Positions 7,719 to 16,996 of a stretch of DNA of 28,295 nt are shown in pieces (position 1 is the first letter of the stretch; the number at the start of each line of letters is the position of its first letter). Source of the stretch: S139-23 sp047639315 (GTDB lineage: Bacteria > Planctomycetota > GCA-002687715 > DRQF01); contig JBLINQ010000055.1 in NCBI GenBank assembly GCA_047639315.1, forward strand, positions 1-28,295, in the 5' to 3' direction. The position numbers and the translations under genes were made by a program. Below the pieces are notes generated by a model. The model made no database searches. It was not told the DNA's origin and saw only the letters and a program-made list of their open reading frames with translations.

Positions 7719-8945
7719 TCAAATCTGGCGTGGTCGTACAACCGCATTGGCAAAAAGAAGACCGGCGACGAGGCCCGAGGCTACGAGTAGCGTCGTAAAT
7801 GCAGCATCCACTCCCGTCAACACATCTCGATCAAGCATCGATGCGATCGACCGGAAGCCAATGGAACCCGGGACCAACAGCATGATGCCAGGTACCAGAA
7901 CCACCGCGCTTGGAAGTTGTCTCAGTCGGGAAAAGAGATTGGCTGTTCCGCCGACAGCCATAGCGCCCAGACACACCGACAACTCAGGGCTGACCCAATG
8001 GTTGGCAACGCGGACAGTCGTGAAACTAATGACGCCGGTAATCCACACCCAGACCAGATCTTTTGGCCGAGCTCGAAATAGAATGCCAAGTGCGATCGGA
8101 GCCAACGCCAGGGCAACGATTTCGGTCCAAAGTGGCAGTGATGCGGCGATTGATTCTTCTTGATCACCAATCACGACGTCGGCGAAACCGCGCCCCATCG
8201 CCACACCAAACCCCATGGTGATGAAGACAACAATGGCCCCCATCAAGCGGGACGTCCCGGAGGCCAGATGCCTAGTGGCCAGTTCTTTCATGGCGATGGT
8301 CAATGAAAGCCCAGGCACCAAAGCAATCAACCCGGCCAAGGTCGCAGTCGATGACGACATTTCACCGAGAAAACGCGGCGCCACGCTCCCAATCAACGCG
8401 GCAAAGAAGGCCGCTGTCGGCTCGAACAAGCGCGATGCATCCCGAATCCGTGGCACAACGTTAGCGAGAACACCGATACTCAGGCCAATAGTCCCAGCGA
8501 CAGCAATCTCAAGAACACCGCCACCAAAGAAGCGTGCGGCCGTAGCACTTGCCAAACCGAAAGCGAACAACGTGATCAGGGCACCCCAGGTTTCGGGTCG
8601 AGCCATCATCTCCTTGATGCGCCTCTCTCCTTCCTTGGGATCACAACGCCCTTCGACCACCTCAACGCGAAGTTGGTCAATTTCAACCAAGCGCCCTAAG
8701 TCGATGTCGCCGGGTTCGAGCCGGATCAAGATCGTTCGGTGTTCTCCGCCTCGGACCATCGAAATAAACACGGAGGTTGGTGTTGAGAAGAACTCTGCTT
8801 CAACCCCGAGGCGTTCCGAAACGCGCACAAGAGTTTGCTCGAGCAAGCCAGCGGCGGTGCCGTAGAGATGCATGGACTTCGCCAAAGTAATCAGGAAATC
8901 GACGGGAACGTCGGGTTTTTGCTTTCTTCCTAAGGGTGGCGTCAT
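7719..8945 (-). CDS. ThrE-family (threonine/serine exporter-like) membrane protein, copy 2
   Basis: This 408-residue protein is a clear paralogue of the one at 2481-3761. The soluble N-terminal part has LYGTAAGLLEQTL and FFSTPTSVFISMVRGG. It is followed by about ten hydrophobic segments, TIAMKELATRHLASGTSRLM, GFGVAMGRG and a late LLVPGSIGFRSIASMLDRD. Both halves of the ThrE family are present in one chain. The expected role is proton-coupled efflux of Thr/Ser or similar small molecules across the inner membrane, by family knowledge only. The start at the ATG 8943-8945 has no strong Shine-Dalgarno. Instead the 3' arm of a 7-bp hairpin ends 2 nt before the start codon. The copies differ throughout, so the duplication is old. 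Confidence 0.88.
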   Translation of the reverse strand: MTPPLGRKQKPDVPVDFLITLAKSMHLYGTAAGLLEQTLVRVSERLGVEAEFFSTPTSVFISMVRGGEHRTILIRLEPGDIDLGRLVEIDQLRVEVVEGRCDPKEGERRIKEMMARPETWGALITLFAFGLASATAARFFGGGVLEIAVAGTIGLSIGVLANVVPRIRDASRLFEPTAAFFAALIGSVAPRFLGEMSSSTATLAGLIALVPGLSLTIAMKELATRHLASGTSRLMGAIVVFITMGFGVAMGRGFADVVIGDQEESIAASLPLWTEIVALALAPIALGILFRARPKDLVWVWITGVISFTTVRVANHWVSPELSVCLGAMAVGGTANLFSRLRQLPSAVVLVPGIMLLVPGSIGFRSIASMLDRDVLTGVDAAFTTLLVASGLVAGLLFANAVVRPRQI

Positions 8946-8947
8946 GA

Positions 8948-8970
8948 CATCTTCTACGTGTTCGAAGATG
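8948..8970 (-). promoter_or_regulatory. Hairpin abutting the start codon of ThrE-like copy 2
   Basis: On the minus strand CATCTTC (8964-8970) pairs with GAAGATG (8948-8954) around a 9-nt loop, ending 2 nt before the ATG. It would cover the ribosome landing zone and could limit translation. Whether it is used is unknown. Confidence 0.3.
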
Positions 8971-9171
8971 CGGGATAAAGGGGGAAGCCCAGCCCCTGAA
9001 GAAACCGGGGATAGAGAGGAAGGCCCGAGAACAGGACATGGACAGAATTATGCTCTCAAGAGCCGAATTCGACGTTTCGCAGTATCATGCGGCCGGCCCG
9101 ATTGACGCCTGGGCCTCGAAGAATTCGCCGCCCGATACGAGTGCTGATGGCCCTAACCATGGGCCAGAGAC

Positions 9172-10083
9172 TTATGCATCTTCATTCAGACGACGGAGGA
9201 TGTCTAATCCCATTTGGGCATGCGCCGGATTATCCACGAGCCCTGAGTCGAGTAGCAACACACCATAGAAGACAGCCCAACCGAGCGCCCGTGTGATCGT
9301 GTGTTCACCCTGGACATCATACTCACGAAGACAAATGGACCGGGCCTCCTCGTCGTCGAAGAGCATCCAAATACTGGCAAGGTCAATAGCGACATCACCA
9401 ATGAATAAGTCGCCCCAATCGATGATCCCGACGATAACGCCGTCCTTCATCAACACATTACGCCCGTGCAGATCGCCGTGAATCCAGCGCCTCTCCTGGG
9501 TCAGAGGCGCCGCCATTGCTTCTTGCCAGAGTCGAGTGATCGTCGGTGTCACCATGCCCGTCCCCTGGATCCGGGCCATTCGTTCGGCCACGAAACCAGC
9601 TCGGTGCACAAGAGAATGACCTCTCGAATTTCCGGGAGGCAAGATCGCATCCGATAGTTGATGAAGTTCTTTCAGAAATTGGACGAACCGAATGGCCTCA
9701 CTCGCTCCGGGATAACCCTGATCCGCCGTGTGCCCTTCGATCCAAGGCACAATACTCCAAGGCCAGGGATAACAGCTTTCAGGATGGCCAATACGAACTG
9801 GAGCCGGGACGGTGATGGAAAGAGACGGTGCGATCGTTGGCAGCCAGTCTTGTTCAACCACGATGCTTGAAACAATGAGCTCGCGTCGCGGCATTCGTAT
9901 CATGAGATTCTCGCCGAGGCGATACATCACGTTATCCCAGCCTTCGTCAACTAGGACGATCTCATGATCAGCCAGATCTGGGTGTTGGGACCGTAACAGC
10001 GCTCGAACCAAGTCTTCGTCGATTTGCCATTCAGGAGCCGGTGTTCCGAAATCTGCCTGGGATTTTTTGGACACATCTGACAT
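9172..10083 (-). CDS. Aminoglycoside/macrolide phosphotransferase-family small-molecule kinase
   Basis: This 303-residue protein belongs to the APH family (PF01636), which has a protein-kinase-like fold. The N-lobe includes VDEGWDNVMYRLGENLMIRMPRR (about 45-67), where LMIRMPRR provides the region of the ATP-binding basic residue. The C-lobe has the Brenner-type catalytic loop HGDLHGRN (202-209) and the metal motif IIDWGDLFIGDVAIDLA (220-236). The WDN...RMPRR style is closest to macrolide phosphotransferase-like members. Family enzymes phosphorylate antibiotics, but chromosomal ones often act on metabolites, so resistance cannot be claimed. Its ATG lies 6 bp after the stop of the PQQ-repeat gene, so the two are co-transcribed. 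A weak 6-bp hairpin (9148-9166) lies just downstream. Confidence 0.9.
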   Translation of the reverse strand: MSDVSKKSQADFGTPAPEWQIDEDLVRALLRSQHPDLADHEIVLVDEGWDNVMYRLGENLMIRMPRRELIVSSIVVEQDWLPTIAPSLSITVPAPVRIGHPESCYPWPWSIVPWIEGHTADQGYPGASEAIRFVQFLKELHQLSDAILPPGNSRGHSLVHRAGFVAERMARIQGTGMVTPTITRLWQEAMAAPLTQERRWIHGDLHGRNVLMKDGVIVGIIDWGDLFIGDVAIDLASIWMLFDDEEARSICLREYDVQGEHTITRALGWAVFYGVLLLDSGLVDNPAHAQMGLDILRRLNEDA

Positions 10084-10089
10084 CAGCGA

Positions 10090-10449
10090 CTAACCACTGT
10101 GCCCCGAGGTTGGCGAGTTTGAAGAGCTGCTTGCAGCTTGTTGGGCAGCTGCAGCGCCGGTCGATCCCCCGGGATTCTTCGAGGACGCGAAACTGAAGAT
10201 TCCGTATCCCAGCCCTGACATGGAATTGACCCAAAGGACATCGCCAGTATCGGCTGAGAGACAATAGAGTTTGCCTCCAGATGCAGCGAACAGAGAGTTG
10301 TCTTCGAGCAGTAAGTTGACGAAATGATAGCCACTCCCCTTGAGGCTGGTTCGCCAAATTTCATCGCCTGATTCCTTATCCATCGCCGTGACAAAGCCAT
10401 GGCCACCAACGAACAGCACTCGATTCAAGATCTTAGAGAGATCAGCCAT
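10090..10449 (-). CDS. Small PQQ-repeat (beta-propeller blade) protein
   Basis: This is a 119-residue protein. Two blade-like repeats are visible: VLFVGGHGFVTAMDKESGDEIW (about 11-32) and SLFAASGGKLYCLSADTGDVLW (about 52-73). Both follow the 'G.v.AlD..TG...W' pattern of PQQ/pyrrolo-quinoline repeats. The C-terminal third is low-complexity Ala/Ser/Gly-rich. There is no signal peptide. Two blades cannot close a propeller, so it either oligomerises, is a remnant, or is a small scaffold. An AAGGA about 9 nt upstream supports the ATG at 10447-10449. It is the first gene of a two-gene unit with the phosphotransferase and is divergent from the giant secreted protein gene. Confidence 0.75.
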   Translation of the reverse strand: MADLSKILNRVLFVGGHGFVTAMDKESGDEIWRTSLKGSGYHFVNLLLEDNSLFAASGGKLYCLSADTGDVLWVNSMSGLGYGIFSFASSKNPGGSTGAAAAQQAASSSSNSPTSGHSG

Positions 10450-10501
10450 TACTCGTCTTCCTTCGGTGTGTGAGACAATCCCGTTTCGCGCTCGGGATCC
10501 T

Positions 10502-10576
10502 ACTATTTTTCTCCAAAGGCGTCTCGATCACCTCTTTTGCCCTTTCTCAAGTAATAGTCACTATTTGAAAACTATT
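10502..10576. promoter_or_regulatory. Cluster of ACTATT boxes in the divergent promoter region
   Basis: The 226-bp gap between the PQQ-repeat gene (minus) and the giant gene (plus) holds ACTATT at 10502-10507, 10560-10565 and 10571-10576, plus the inverse AATAGT at 10553-10558. The middle two form the palindrome AATAGTCACTATT. The last two direct copies are 11 bp apart, about one helical turn, which is the usual layout of a dimeric regulator site. No regulator can be assigned. Confidence 0.35.
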
Positions 10577-10675
10577 TTGTTGAACGAAAATGCAAGAGGT
10601 ACGTCACAACAAGAGAGATTCTTTGCTCTCGTCCAAAGCGTCCCATTTCACAGTTTATGGATCCTGAGAACCACC

Positions 10676-13600
10676 ATGCGCTCAAGCATTAAGATAGCCC
10701 TCCTTTGCCTTACCCTGAGTTTGATCTTGACGTCCATCAGTTGGTCCCAAGAGTCATCTACTGGCTTTGAAGAGACCTTTGCCCTGGCAAAAGATCGCCA
10801 AGAGGCTCTCAAAGAGCTGATACCAGGCACGGAAATCTACTACTTCTACAATTGTCTTGAGCGCCAGCAGGCCAAGGAATGGGCCGAAGTCGATAGCCTC
10901 TTGGCAAATTGGATTCGTAGATATGGCCGGGGCGCTCGGGTCGAAGAGATCGAGAACCGCCAAGCGCTCCTCCAATTCAGCACCAATCCGTCTCCTACCT
11001 GGGACTACCTGGCAAAGAAGCTGAAGCTGAAATTCGACCATCAGCCAGAAGTGAGCGATCGCGACCGTGATCTGCCGACGACGCTGGATCCAGATCTGCT
11101 CTCAATTGATGCATGGACCAAGAGAGCAATCAGCGAGAACCGTGGCACGCTCCGGGGTATTACTGACAGAGGCATCTGGTCACTCTCCAGCAGCCAGCTC
11201 AACGATGAACTATTGGTGCGCCTGTTGAAGAGATTAGAGACGTCAGACGTTCCCAATCTGCCAGCCCTTCTCATTCGCGGCCTCAAGAAAACGAAGGACT
11301 ACACTTTCGATAGCCTCCGGGTGGCGGACAAGATGACCTTAGCTCAACTTGACGAGTGCATTCGCTTGCGTCCCGAATTTCTGCAAGACAAGACTTTCGT
11401 CAACCAGTACATCAAGCGATTAGCTCCTAACTCCGACGTCGAGGCCAAGTACAACTTCATTGAAAAAGAGAAGTACTTGCGACGGCTGCACGCATTTGCC
11501 GATCGTTTGGGCGGCCAACACAACTCCCTCAAAGCCAACGTTCTCTACAGCCGCCTCAAACTCGATCAGTCGCAAGGGCGCTATGACCGAGGACGCTTTC
11601 TGGCTTACTTACGCTTGCCACAAAGCACCCCGTACATGAACGAGGATTTCTATGACAAGGCTTCTCACCGAGGCAAATACGTCGATCGTGAGACTGATTC
11701 GCCAACCAATTTAGATCGCATCGAAAAAGGAGATGCTCTGGTTCGGGCCTATCTCGAACACTTCTTTGTCAGCGAAGATGCCATCACTGCCTACGCTGAA
11801 TTCATTGACGAGGATTACTTGAACCAAGTTCTTGCCGAGACGAAGATCCTTGCTGGCATCGGTGACATGGAGCGTTGGTACTCGCTTCTCGATGATCCAA
11901 ATTACTACGAGCAGATTAAGAATCGTGTCGAGATTAACTTGAGCCCGACCAACAAAGCTCGATTGGATTTGGGAGAAGCAGTCGAGATTTTTGCTGACAT
12001 CAAGAACGTGTCGACGTTGCTAGTCAAGGTGTACCAGATCAACACAACCAATTACTACACAGAAGCAGGCAAGGAAGTCGACGCGGCCATTCAAATCGAC
12101 GGTTTGGTGGCAAGCCAAGAAAGAACCTTCAACTACGAGGATTCTCCATTGCGACGCGTTCGTCGCAAATTCGCATTCCCAGAACTCATGGGTGCTGGCG
12201 TCTGGGTCATCGACATGATTGGCAACGGCATCTCAAGTCGCGCTGTTGTCGCCAAAGGTCGGCTTCGTTTTCAAGAGAGAATAGGCTCTGCGGGTCATGT
12301 ATTCCGCGTCCTAGATGATGACGGCAAGGCGCTCAAGAACGCTTCCATCAAACTTGGCACAAGGCTCTTCGAGGCTGACGACAACAGCGAAATCAACATT
12401 CCTTACTCGACAAGGAGAGGTACGAAGAAGATCATCTTGATGCATGGCGGCCGCTCGACTCTCGAAGAGTTCTATCACTACAACGAACGCTACGACCTTT
12501 CGGCACCGGCCTACATTCGCCAAGAATCTCTGATCGCTGGCGCCGAAGCACGCATCATCATCCGCCCTGCTCTGCACGTGAACGGCGTTCCTATTAGCCT
12601 AAGCTTGCTCAGAGAGTCACTCCTCACCATCAAGTCACTTGACCACTTTGGCGTCAATTCGACGATTCAAGTCCGCGACTTGAAATTGATCAACGGCAAG
12701 GATTTCGTTCACACGATTCGTGTACCAAACAATTTGAGGGGCCTCAGCGTTCAGCTCAGTGGTGCTGTGATGCGGATGTCAACCAACTCCGAGACTAAAC
12801 TAAGTGCTTCACGAAATGACTTCTCGGCGAATGGCATCGACCGGACGATGGCGACAAGGAGCACTTATCTGACACGCACCCAGTCTGGGTATGAGCTTCA
12901 AGTCTTGGGCAAGAACGGCGAGCCGATCGCAGACTCTCCCATGACGGTGTCCTTGCGTCACGCGCACTTCCGCAAGCCTTTTGAGTCGTTGCTAAAAACC
13001 AACTCTCAAGGTCGAGTCTCTCTGGGTAGCCTGAGCGGCATCACCACAGTTTCGACCAAAGCGCTCAGAGCCAAGCATCAAGTATGGAACCTAACTGATC
13101 GGGCCGCCAAGCTCCCAGCATCAGTCCAAATTGCAGCGGGCGAAACTGTCCGCCTGCCCTATGTGGCCCGCGAGCGCCAAGTAAACGCATCGAACTTCGC
13201 GCTCTTTGAAATGCGCAATTCCTCTCCGTATCGGAATTGCCTCGAGAACGTCAAGGTCGCGGGCGGACTGTTGGAGATAAGCAATTTGCCACCGGGCAAC
13301 TATGCTCTCACTCTGAAGGCCCAGGCGCGCCTCATTCGTATCCAAGTTTCAGGCGGAGCAAGATCCAATGGCTGGGCGTCTAGCAAAGAACGCATGTTGG
13401 AGCTGAGTACGATCAGCCCGATGACCGTTCGGACAGCAAGGATTGTTGGCGAAAACTTAGTCATTCAATGCCTGAACGCCGGTAGCCAAACTCGTGTCCA
13501 TGTCTTGGCAACACACTACTTGCCAGCGAATCGCCCTGACTCTAGCTTAGCAGTAGGTGGCAATCGCAGTGTCCAGCAACGCACTCTCGAACAGGCAGAG

Positions 13601-16600
13601 AACTCTTACAACAGCGGACTCGTCATCTCCGATGAATACCGCTACATCCTCGATCGCCGATTCGCACAGAAATTCCCGGGTAACATGCTTAAGCGACCTG
13701 AAATTCTTCTCAATCCTTGGAGCGTTGACAGTGCCAATGAGGTCATTGGCTTGGGCGGCGGGGCGGGCGGAAGATTCGGCGGACGACGGGGAGGCTCCTC
13801 AGCGGGTGGCGCTGCTCCAGGGGGAAGAGGAAGATCTCTTCGCAAAGACCCAATGCTCTTTGCCAATCTTGGCTTCATGGGACACCCAGAGCCGATCCTG
13901 GTCAATCTGAGCCCTGATGAACAAGGCAAAATCTCGATCCCATTGAAAGACCTGGGCACCGGGCATCACATTCACATCCTGGCTTTGGATGGCGGCGATC
14001 ACGTCTACACTTCTCTACTCCGACATCGCCTGGTCCTCACCAATGCCGTTGACCAACGCCTCCAGACACCACTTGATTCGACGAAGCACTTCGCCCAACG
14101 GCAGTCGATCGAGTTGCTCCGTGGCGGTGAAACAGCGACATTTGCAGATATGTCCAAGAGTAAGGCGGAGCGATTTGCCGCTCTGCAAGACGTCTTTGAG
14201 GTATTTCAAACTCTGAACCCGGATCAAGGATTAGAGCAGTTCTCTTTCTTGATGAACTGGCCAGAACTTGAGGCCGACGAGAAGAAAAATCTGTACTCGC
14301 TTCATGCCTGTCATGAATTGAATTTCTTCCTCCACCAAAAAGACCCCAAGTTTTTCAGCGATGTTGTGAAGCCATACCTGAGCAACAAAGCCGCCATGAC
14401 TTTCATGGACCACTGGCTCTTGGGCCATGATCTGACTGACTACTTAGAGCCATGGGCCTACTCTCGACTCAACATTGTCGAGCAATTGTTGCTACTCAGA
14501 AATACCGAGACCGACCCGACCGCTCGTAGCCGTTTTGCTGGTGACCTCTTTGATCTAAGTCCAGCCACCGTTGGCATCGAGCACAAGCTCTTTAGCACGG
14601 TCTTAGGGACTAAGTCGTTAGCGCCGCAACGTAATTCAAGTGGTCCAGGTGGTGCAGGTGATCTAGGTAGTCTATTCTCCAGAGGCCTTAGGGCTGACCG
14701 CAAGCGCGTCCCGTCTCCGAAGAAGGCCAACAAGAGGAGACTTAGAGAAAAAGCCCCATCCGAGGACTTTGAAGTAGAAGCAGAAGAGGTCATGGAGGAC
14801 GCAGACGAACTTCAGAGGGCCGGTGCTGAGATGAGCGAATTCAAGAAGAGCGAGGACCGCGTTCTCAGAGAATCCCTCAAACGGGACAAAGACATGCGCG
14901 CCCGTACTCAGAACTTCTTCCAAGCCGTCGAAGCAACGCGCCGATTTGCCGAGCACAACTACTGGCACCGCAAAATCAATGAAACGACGCCTGGCATGAT
15001 CAAGATGAATGGCTTCTGGTTTGACTTCGCTAAGAGTTCAAAGACAGACGATTTCTTGTCGACTCGGTTCTTTGAAGCGGCCGGCAGCTTCGCAGAAATG
15101 CTCTTTGCCCTTAGCGTACTTGATTTGCCATTCGTCGCCGACAAGCACGAGTCCACTATGGAGAACGGCAAAGCGACTTTGGTCGCGAAAAGCTCTCTCT
15201 TGCTGGTTCGTGAAGATATCTCAGAAGCGAAACCAAAGACCGGCGATCTTTCCGTCATCGCGAGTCAGAGCTTCTTTAAGCAGGATGACCCTTTCTTTTA
15301 TGTCGGACGTGAGAAACGTGCCAAGAATGTAAAAGGCGAATTCTTGAAGGGGCAAGTTTATGGATGTCGCTTAGTTGTCACCAACCCCACTGCCCTTCGC
15401 CTGAATCTCAACGTTCTCACCCAAATCCCGAAAGGTGCGATTCCGGCGAATGTTGGAAGAATGACACAGAACACCTCGTTCGCCTTGGATGGCTACCGCA
15501 CCAAGACCATCGAGTTTTACTTCTACTTCCCTGAGGCAGGTAACTTCAGCCAATGCCCGGCCTCTGTCACCTCCGACGGATCCGTGGTCACTGCCACCGA
15601 GCCGACCCTATTCAAGGTGGTCGATGTTCTCAGCAAGTCCGACACGAAGTCATGGGATTCCGTGTCACAGAACGCCACCAATCAAGTGGTCTTAGACTTC
15701 TTAAAAGAGAACAACCTGAGAAGAGTTGATCTGCAGAAGATAGCATGGCGCCTGAAAGACGCGCAGTTCTTCAAAGGCCTCACTGACCTTCTCAAGAAGC
15801 GCTACCACTATAGCGGCGTTGTTTGGTCTTACGGCATCAAGCACAAAAACACAGAAATCGCAGCCGAGTATCTCAGTCACAACGACCGCTTCCTGTCGCG
15901 CTGTGGAAACTATCTGGACTCCCCACTGCTCTCTATCGATCCGGTCGAACGCAAATCGTATCAGCACATCGAATTCGCTCCGTTGGTCAACAGTCGTACT
16001 CACCAGTTTGGCAGCAAAAGGAAGATCGAGAACACATCCTTAGCTCGGCAATTCCAGTCGCTGATGAAGATCCTGAGTTATCGCACCAAGCTGAGTGACG
16101 CCGACTTGTTTAGCGTCACCTACTACTTCCTCCTCCAAGATCGCATCGGTGAAGCTCGTGAGGCTGCAGCCCAGATCAACCCGAAGAACGTGCCTTCTCA
16201 ACTTCAATACGACTACTTGCGGGCCTACTTGGACTTCTTTACTGACGATCACATGCTGGCGCGTCCCATTGCCGAACGGCACCAAAATCATTCGAATCCG
16301 CGGTGGCGCAAGAAGTTCAAGAGCATTCTCAGTCAGTTGGATGAAGCAGAAGGAAAGACACAAGAGTCGACGGTAAAGACGAATTCCAAGTCAACTCAGG
16401 ACGAGTTAGCCGCGAAGCAGCCCTCCTTGGACCTCAAGGTTGATGCGCGCAACTTGATTATCGGTCATCAAAATGTGGCGCAATGCACCGTTTCATACTT
16501 TGAAATGGACATTGAATTCCTCTTCTCCACCAATCCATTCGTTCGCAACGAATCTGGCTCGTTCGCTTACGTGAGGCCAAACTTGCAACAGGTCATCGTT

Positions 16601-16993
16601 CTGGATGCCAAAGCAGAAACGCAGGTCATTCCACTGCCTGAAAAATATCGAAATTCGAACCTGCTCGTCGAAGTGAGGGGGGCCGGTATCGTCAAACGCC
16701 AAACGGTGTTCGCCAATTCCTTGCAAGTTCGCATGCGAGAGAATTACGGCCAACTTCAAGTGATCCATGCAGAGACAACAAGACCACTTTCGAAGGTCTA
16801 CGTCAAAGTGTTCGCTCGCGAGAAGAATGGCACGATTCGTTTCCACAAAGACGGCTACACCGATATCCGGGGGCGCTTCGACTACGCTTCACTCTCTGGT
16901 CCTAAAGGAAGAAATGCCAAGCGATATTCGATCTTGCTCATGAGTGAGAACGATGGCGCCATGGTGCGTGAAGCCGCATCACCAACGGAATAG
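10676..16993 (+). CDS. Giant secreted macroglobulin-like protein (2105 residues)
   Basis: The open frame extends to 10340, but that would overlap the divergent gene. The ATG at 10676 yields a clean signal peptide (basic MRSSIK, hydrophobic core to about 22, then SWSQE). Beta-rich segments resembling macroglobulin/MG2 domains lie at about 418-510 and 540-790, and a Gly/Arg-rich stretch (GGGAGGRFGGRRGG) near 1026-1040. A mostly helical region spans about 1128-1308, and a charged Lys/Arg then Glu/Asp-rich linker about 1318-1400. Beta segments return near 1555-1590, a TPR-like part at about 1810-1890, and an Ig/carboxypeptidase-regulatory-like end containing KDGYTDIRGRFDY. No CGEQ thioester motif is present. 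Macroglobulin homologues trap proteases, but function here is inference. Two gluzincin-like genes follow downstream. Confidence 0.85.
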   Translation: MRSSIKIALLCLTLSLILTSISWSQESSTGFEETFALAKDRQEALKELIPGTEIYYFYNCLERQQAKEWAEVDSLLANWIRRYGRGARVEEIENRQALLQFSTNPSPTWDYLAKKLKLKFDHQPEVSDRDRDLPTTLDPDLLSIDAWTKRAISENRGTLRGITDRGIWSLSSSQLNDELLVRLLKRLETSDVPNLPALLIRGLKKTKDYTFDSLRVADKMTLAQLDECIRLRPEFLQDKTFVNQYIKRLAPNSDVEAKYNFIEKEKYLRRLHAFADRLGGQHNSLKANVLYSRLKLDQSQGRYDRGRFLAYLRLPQSTPYMNEDFYDKASHRGKYVDRETDSPTNLDRIEKGDALVRAYLEHFFVSEDAITAYAEFIDEDYLNQVLAETKILAGIGDMERWYSLLDDPNYYEQIKNRVEINLSPTNKARLDLGEAVEIFADIKNVSTLLVKVYQINTTNYYTEAGKEVDAAIQIDGLVASQERTFNYEDSPLRRVRRKFAFPELMGAGVWVIDMIGNGISSRAVVAKGRLRFQERIGSAGHVFRVLDDDGKALKNASIKLGTRLFEADDNSEINIPYSTRRGTKKIILMHGGRSTLEEFYHYNERYDLSAPAYIRQESLIAGAEARIIIRPALHVNGVPISLSLLRESLLTIKSLDHFGVNSTIQVRDLKLINGKDFVHTIRVPNNLRGLSVQLSGAVMRMSTNSETKLSASRNDFSANGIDRTMATRSTYLTRTQSGYELQVLGKNGEPIADSPMTVSLRHAHFRKPFESLLKTNSQGRVSLGSLSGITTVSTKALRAKHQVWNLTDRAAKLPASVQIAAGETVRLPYVARERQVNASNFALFEMRNSSPYRNCLENVKVAGGLLEISNLPPGNYALTLKAQARLIRIQVSGGARSNGWASSKERMLELSTISPMTVRTARIVGENLVIQCLNAGSQTRVHVLATHYLPANRPDSSLAVGGNRSVQQRTLEQAENSYNSGLVISDEYRYILDRRFAQKFPGNMLKRPEILLNPWSVDSANEVIGLGGGAGGRFGGRRGGSSAGGAAPGGRGRSLRKDPMLFANLGFMGHPEPILVNLSPDEQGKISIPLKDLGTGHHIHILALDGGDHVYTSLLRHRLVLTNAVDQRLQTPLDSTKHFAQRQSIELLRGGETATFADMSKSKAERFAALQDVFEVFQTLNPDQGLEQFSFLMNWPELEADEKKNLYSLHACHELNFFLHQKDPKFFSDVVKPYLSNKAAMTFMDHWLLGHDLTDYLEPWAYSRLNIVEQLLLLRNTETDPTARSRFAGDLFDLSPATVGIEHKLFSTVLGTKSLAPQRNSSGPGGAGDLGSLFSRGLRADRKRVPSPKKANKRRLREKAPSEDFEVEAEEVMEDADELQRAGAEMSEFKKSEDRVLRESLKRDKDMRARTQNFFQAVEATRRFAEHNYWHRKINETTPGMIKMNGFWFDFAKSSKTDDFLSTRFFEAAGSFAEMLFALSVLDLPFVADKHESTMENGKATLVAKSSLLLVREDISEAKPKTGDLSVIASQSFFKQDDPFFYVGREKRAKNVKGEFLKGQVYGCRLVVTNPTALRLNLNVLTQIPKGAIPANVGRMTQNTSFALDGYRTKTIEFYFYFPEAGNFSQCPASVTSDGSVVTATEPTLFKVVDVLSKSDTKSWDSVSQNATNQVVLDFLKENNLRRVDLQKIAWRLKDAQFFKGLTDLLKKRYHYSGVVWSYGIKHKNTEIAAEYLSHNDRFLSRCGNYLDSPLLSIDPVERKSYQHIEFAPLVNSRTHQFGSKRKIENTSLARQFQSLMKILSYRTKLSDADLFSVTYYFLLQDRIGEAREAAAQINPKNVPSQLQYDYLRAYLDFFTDDHMLARPIAERHQNHSNPRWRKKFKSILSQLDEAEGKTQESTVKTNSKSTQDELAAKQPSLDLKVDARNLIIGHQNVAQCTVSYFEMDIEFLFSTNPFVRNESGSFAYVRPNLQQVIVLDAKAETQVIPLPEKYRNSNLLVEVRGAGIVKRQTVFANSLQVRMRENYGQLQVIHAETTRPLSKVYVKVFAREKNGTIRFHKDGYTDIRGRFDYASLSGPKGRNAKRYSILLMSENDGAMVREAASPTE

Positions 16994-16996
16994 GCA

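Noticed and set aside
8215..8865. A 216-residue plus-strand ORF
   Set aside because: It is antisense to ThrE-like copy 2, which has full family motifs; the composition is that of a shadow frame.
9148..9166. TGGCCC/GGGCCA hairpin as terminator of the phosphotransferase gene
   Set aside because: The stem is only 6 bp and there is no T-run on the minus strand.
10340..10675. N-terminal extension of the giant protein
   Set aside because: It would overlap the divergent PQQ-repeat gene and hide a clean signal peptide that starts at 10676.
10676..16993. Classical thioester alpha-2-macroglobulin
   Set aside because: No CGEQ-type thioester motif is found anywhere in the translation; only a macroglobulin-like label is kept.
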